Shown one piece after another: positions 4,537 to 6,563 of a DNA stretch of 6,563 nucleotides. Location of the stretch: positions 1 to 6,563 of the forward strand of contig JAUYDU010000134.1 of assembly GCA_030691665.1 (NCBI GenBank). Direction: 5' to 3'. The number at the start of each line of letters is the position of its first letter. The first letter of the stretch is position 1. A model generated the notes under the pieces. The model did not search any database. It saw nothing but the letters and a program-made list of their open reading frames with translations, and was not told the origin of the DNA. Made by a program: the position numbers and the translations under genes. The stretch is from Chloroflexota bacterium. Lineage in GTDB: Bacteria; Chloroflexota; Dehalococcoidia; SM23-28-2.

Positions 4537-6348
4537 GGGCCGGCGGCCACGCCGACGCCGACCCCAGCGCCGACGGCGACGCCTACTCCAACTTCAACAC
4601 CTACGAAGGTAGCTGTCCCGACGGCGACGCCGACGGCGACCCCGGCTCCTACACCCACCCCTACCCCCACGCTGAAGCCGGGCGAGACCCCTCTGCCCAC
4701 GCCTACCCCTACCCGCACGCCTACTCCTGCCCCTACGGCTACCCCCACACCCAGGCCGACGCCGACGGCCACGCCCACCCCGACACCCACCGCCACGCCC
4801 ATACCGGAGGTGAAGCCGGTCCGGGGTGGCTTGCTCAGGCAGAAGGTGAGGCGCGACCCCGTCTCCTGGGACCCGGGCCGCACGGCATCCCTGGAGGAGA
4901 TTATCTCCACCGCGCTGGTCACCAACAACCTCCTCTGGTACCGCTACCACACCAATATCATCGAGTGTGAGCTCTGCGAGAGCTGGGAGATAAGCCCCGA
5001 CGCCAAGGTGCACACGTTCAAAATCCGTCAGGGCATCAAGTTCCAGAGCGGGACGGTCTTGGACGCCGCCGTCATCAAGTACAACCTGGAGAAGTGGCAG
5101 GGGCTGATAGACGGCTTCCAGTCGCCCCGCACCGGCACCATCAAGGTGTACGTGGACCGCATCGAGGCGCCGGACAAGTACACGGTGAAGGTGTACCTGA
5201 AGCAGCCTGCGCCAGCCTTCCCGGAGTTCATCGCCAGCGACTACGCCGGCATCATCGAACCGGGCCTTGACGCGGTGGCGATGAAGCTGAAGCCGTCCGG
5301 CACGGGCCCCTACATCCTGGACCGGCAATTTCCCGGAAGCCTTCAGATATTCAAGCCCAACCCCAACTACTTCAAACCCGGGCTTCCCTACCTGGACGAG
5401 CTACAGCAGATAATCCTGAACGATCCCGCCGTGGGCCCCGCATTGATAGCGGGCCAGGTAGACTACGCCTACCTCAGGTTCAGCCGGGACGCCCTGGATG
5501 GGATTGACCGCATGGTGAAGCAGGGCAAGATGTACTTTGCCTCGGAGCCCCATAACTGGCTGGCCACCCTCACCATGAACAACGGGAGCGGCCCCACTGC
5601 CGACGTGCGCGTTCGGAAGGCGATAGACCTGGCTACAGACCGAACGGCCTGGAACGATACCATCTACTTCGGCAGGGGCATTACAGGCCTGATGTTCCGT
5701 GGGTCGAGCTTCAAGTGGCTGGTGGGCATGGAGTACGCGGGCGTTACCCTGAACACGCCCGAGGACATCTGGAAGCTCCCTGGCTGGAACCCCGCGACCA
5801 AGGAGCAGGACCGGCAGAAGGCCCGCGACCTCCTCGCGCAGGCAGGGTACACCGCTAGCAACCCGCTCAAGCTCAAGGGCATCATCCAGGCGCTGCCGCG
5901 CCCCGCGTCGGAGTTCTTCGCGGCGGACATGAAGAAGGTGGGGATTGAGGAGAGCTTGACCGTGGTGGGCGAGGTGTTGGACCAGATGATGGTAGACCAC
6001 ACCTATGAGGTCGCCGAGCAGACCTACCTGATCAACACAGGAGACCCGGACGAGGTGTTCGGCGGCTACTTCATGAAAGGCGGCTCCCGGGACTGGGCCA
6101 ACTACAGGAACCCCGCGCTCGACGCGCTCTTCGCCAAGCAGAGCGCCGAGCAGGACTTCCAGAAGCGCAAGGTCATCGTCCAGCAGATGGTCAAGATGGT
6201 GCTGGACGACAGCGCCATGGTCTTCGGGCCGATAACGGGCGACGAGTACGGCTGGTGGACCTACTACAAGGGCTTCAACCCGCCCCAGGTCACCCGAGAC
6301 CAGAACTACCGCCGCGACAACATCTGGGACGGAAGGAAGACCAAGTAA
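4459..6348 (+). CDS. Family 5 extracellular solute-binding lipoprotein of a peptide-type ABC transporter
   Basis: This 629-residue protein should capture a ligand outside the membrane and hand it to a DppB/DppC channel. It has a lipoprotein signal peptide (residues 1-25, LAIAC with Cys26 as lipidation site) and then an exceptionally long Thr-Pro linker (about 31-115). The SBP_bac_5 domain runs from about 122 to the end. Its N-terminal signature is CESWEISPDAKVHTFKIRQG then IKFQSGTVLDAAVIKYNLEK (about 173-212). The ligand-lobe motifs YILDRQF, FKPNPNY and VRVRKAIDLATDR follow, then the late DPDEVFGGYF, YRNPALDALFAKQSAEQDF and MVLDDSAMVF segments. Family members are usually 500-600 residues, and the linker accounts for the excess. 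It is intact and closely related to the pseudogene at 717-1916, whose job it has presumably taken over. The ligand is not determined: the family binds peptides but also nickel, sugars and other solutes. Confidence 0.93.
   Translation: MKQLRVPLSGMMLLSLLVALFLAIACGPAATPTPTPAPTATPTPTSTPTKVAVPTATPTATPAPTPTPTPTLKPGETPLPTPTPTRTPTPAPTATPTPRPTPTATPTPTPTATPIPEVKPVRGGLLRQKVRRDPVSWDPGRTASLEEIISTALVTNNLLWYRYHTNIIECELCESWEISPDAKVHTFKIRQGIKFQSGTVLDAAVIKYNLEKWQGLIDGFQSPRTGTIKVYVDRIEAPDKYTVKVYLKQPAPAFPEFIASDYAGIIEPGLDAVAMKLKPSGTGPYILDRQFPGSLQIFKPNPNYFKPGLPYLDELQQIILNDPAVGPALIAGQVDYAYLRFSRDALDGIDRMVKQGKMYFASEPHNWLATLTMNNGSGPTADVRVRKAIDLATDRTAWNDTIYFGRGITGLMFRGSSFKWLVGMEYAGVTLNTPEDIWKLPGWNPATKEQDRQKARDLLAQAGYTASNPLKLKGIIQALPRPASEFFAADMKKVGIEESLTVVGEVLDQMMVDHTYEVAEQTYLINTGDPDEVFGGYFMKGGSRDWANYRNPALDALFAKQSAEQDFQKRKVIVQQMVKMVLDDSAMVFGPITGDEYGWWTYYKGFNPPQVTRDQNYRRDNIWDGRKTK
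4549..4803 (+). repeat. Thr-Pro-rich low-complexity linker coding repeat
   Basis: About 85 codons read mostly ACG/ACC/ACT-CCG/CCC/CCT with occasional Ala codons, giving TPTPTPAPTATPTPTSTPT and similar runs. One less repetitive break (about residues 48-53, TKVAVP) and another (about 71-79, TLKPGETPL) divide it into three blocks. Such linkers occur in Chloroflexota surface proteins and probably act as an extended spacer between lipid anchor and folded domain. The DNA repeat is prone to length change. The complementary strand gives a long Val-Gly frame that is an artefact of this repeat. Confidence 0.9.
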
Positions 6349-6461
6349 CCATGTTGAGAAGCAGGAGTAGCGGGTAGAAGACGCGGACACGGTTGTTCCG
6401 CTCTGTGAGAGGAAGCTAACCTCTGTAGTCCAAGCGATATCAAGAAAGAGAGGATGGAAGC
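6349..6461 (+). other. Intergenic spacer between binding protein and dehydratase
   Basis: This 113-base gap has no open frame of note. It holds a weak hairpin, AGAGG (6408-6412) with CCTCT (6420-6424), not followed by a T-run, and AGAGG (6449-6453) as ribosome binding site 8 bases before the ATG at 6462. I see no convincing terminator or promoter, so the two genes may be co-transcribed. Confidence 0.45.
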
Positions 6462-6563
6462 ATGGTACGACAGACAAAACCCTTACTCACGCCAGAGGTA
6501 AAGGCCCTCATTGGCAAGACATCGGCAGTGACGGAGATGTACGGTGAGGTGGACAAGGAGTCC
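6462..6563 (+). CDS. MaoC-type (FAS1-like) dehydratase, N-terminal part (runs off the right edge)
   Basis: The 34 visible residues, MVRQTKPLLTPEVKALIGKT then SAVTEMYGEVDKES, match the usual opening of FAS1-like MaoC dehydratase N-domain proteins. They also resemble the broken copy at 4038 (LTPEIKALIDKAGEVVEGWHAVDEE). Members of this hot-dog family typically hydrate or dehydrate CoA-linked acyl intermediates in the cytoplasm, often as paired subunits. The ATG at 6462 is chosen because AGAGG lies 8 bases upstream and the frame is open to the window edge; another ATG at 6454 is out of frame and soon stops. Only the N-terminus is visible, so catalytic residues cannot be checked and the family call rests on this short segment. 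Confidence 0.62.
   Translation, partial: MVRQTKPLLTPEVKALIGKTSAVTEMYGEVDKES

Noticed and set aside
4549..4803. CRISPR-like or tandem repeat array
   Set aside because: The repetition is at codon level (Thr-Pro) inside a coding frame, with no fixed repeat unit or spacers.
4287..4928. Long minus-strand frame rich in Val-Gly repeats
   Set aside because: It is the complement of the Thr-Pro linker repeat in the lipoprotein gene, and its repetitive part has no independent support.
5401..6477. 358-codon minus-strand open frame
   Set aside because: It lies antisense to the C-terminal half of the solute-binding protein; high GC leaves the complement open. It has no family-like motifs, while the plus strand has many.

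Overview
The window is high-GC bacterial DNA that still uses ATA (Ile) and AGG (Arg) codons often. It encodes oligopeptide/dipeptide-type ABC transporter parts and hot-dog-fold (MaoC / FAS1-like) dehydratase genes, and one lipoprotein carries a very long Thr-Pro linker. That combination fits Chloroflexota of the Dehalococcoidia/SAR202 kind. The placement is inferred from gene content and style; there is no marker gene here to confirm it.

Layout. Positions 1-279 (minus strand) hold the N-terminal 93 codons of an unrecognised protein with a very strong ribosome binding site. Positions 280-716 hold no convincing intact gene: an AT-rich leader, GC-rich palindromic sequence and a possible decayed minus-strand reading frame. 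At about 717 a family 5 (peptide/nickel type) solute-binding protein begins abruptly in mid-domain. It runs to 1916 and is a pseudogene: the signal peptide, linker and first ~232 residues are missing, and an in-frame TAG sits at 1479-1481. Two intact permease genes follow, dppB-like (2100-3059) and dppC-like (3080-3991), separated by 20 bases and so probably one operon. After them comes a broken MaoC-type dehydratase remnant (4038-4416, one frameshift and one nonsense codon, then truncation). Next is a complete lipoprotein-type solute-binding protein (4459-6348). Last is the start of a second, apparently intact, dehydratase gene (6462 to the window end).

How the genes relate. The broken and intact binding proteins are close paralogues, and the broken and intact dehydratases are related at their N-termini. 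The order 'binding protein, (permeases), dehydratase, binding protein, dehydratase' therefore looks like a duplicated module in which the older copies have decayed while the permeases between them stayed intact. The intact binding protein would be anchored outside the cell and deliver its ligand to the DppB/DppC channel. No ATPase (DppD/DppF) is present in the window, so energy must come from genes elsewhere. The ligand is unknown. A dehydratase beside the transporter hints at uptake and breakdown of a compound processed through CoA or hydroxyacyl chemistry, but this is inference.

I found no clear new biological system. The points most worth a second look are the paired pseudogenization, the long exact direct repeats flanking the permease genes, the rearrangement junction near 717, and the repeated link between a binding protein and a dehydratase.
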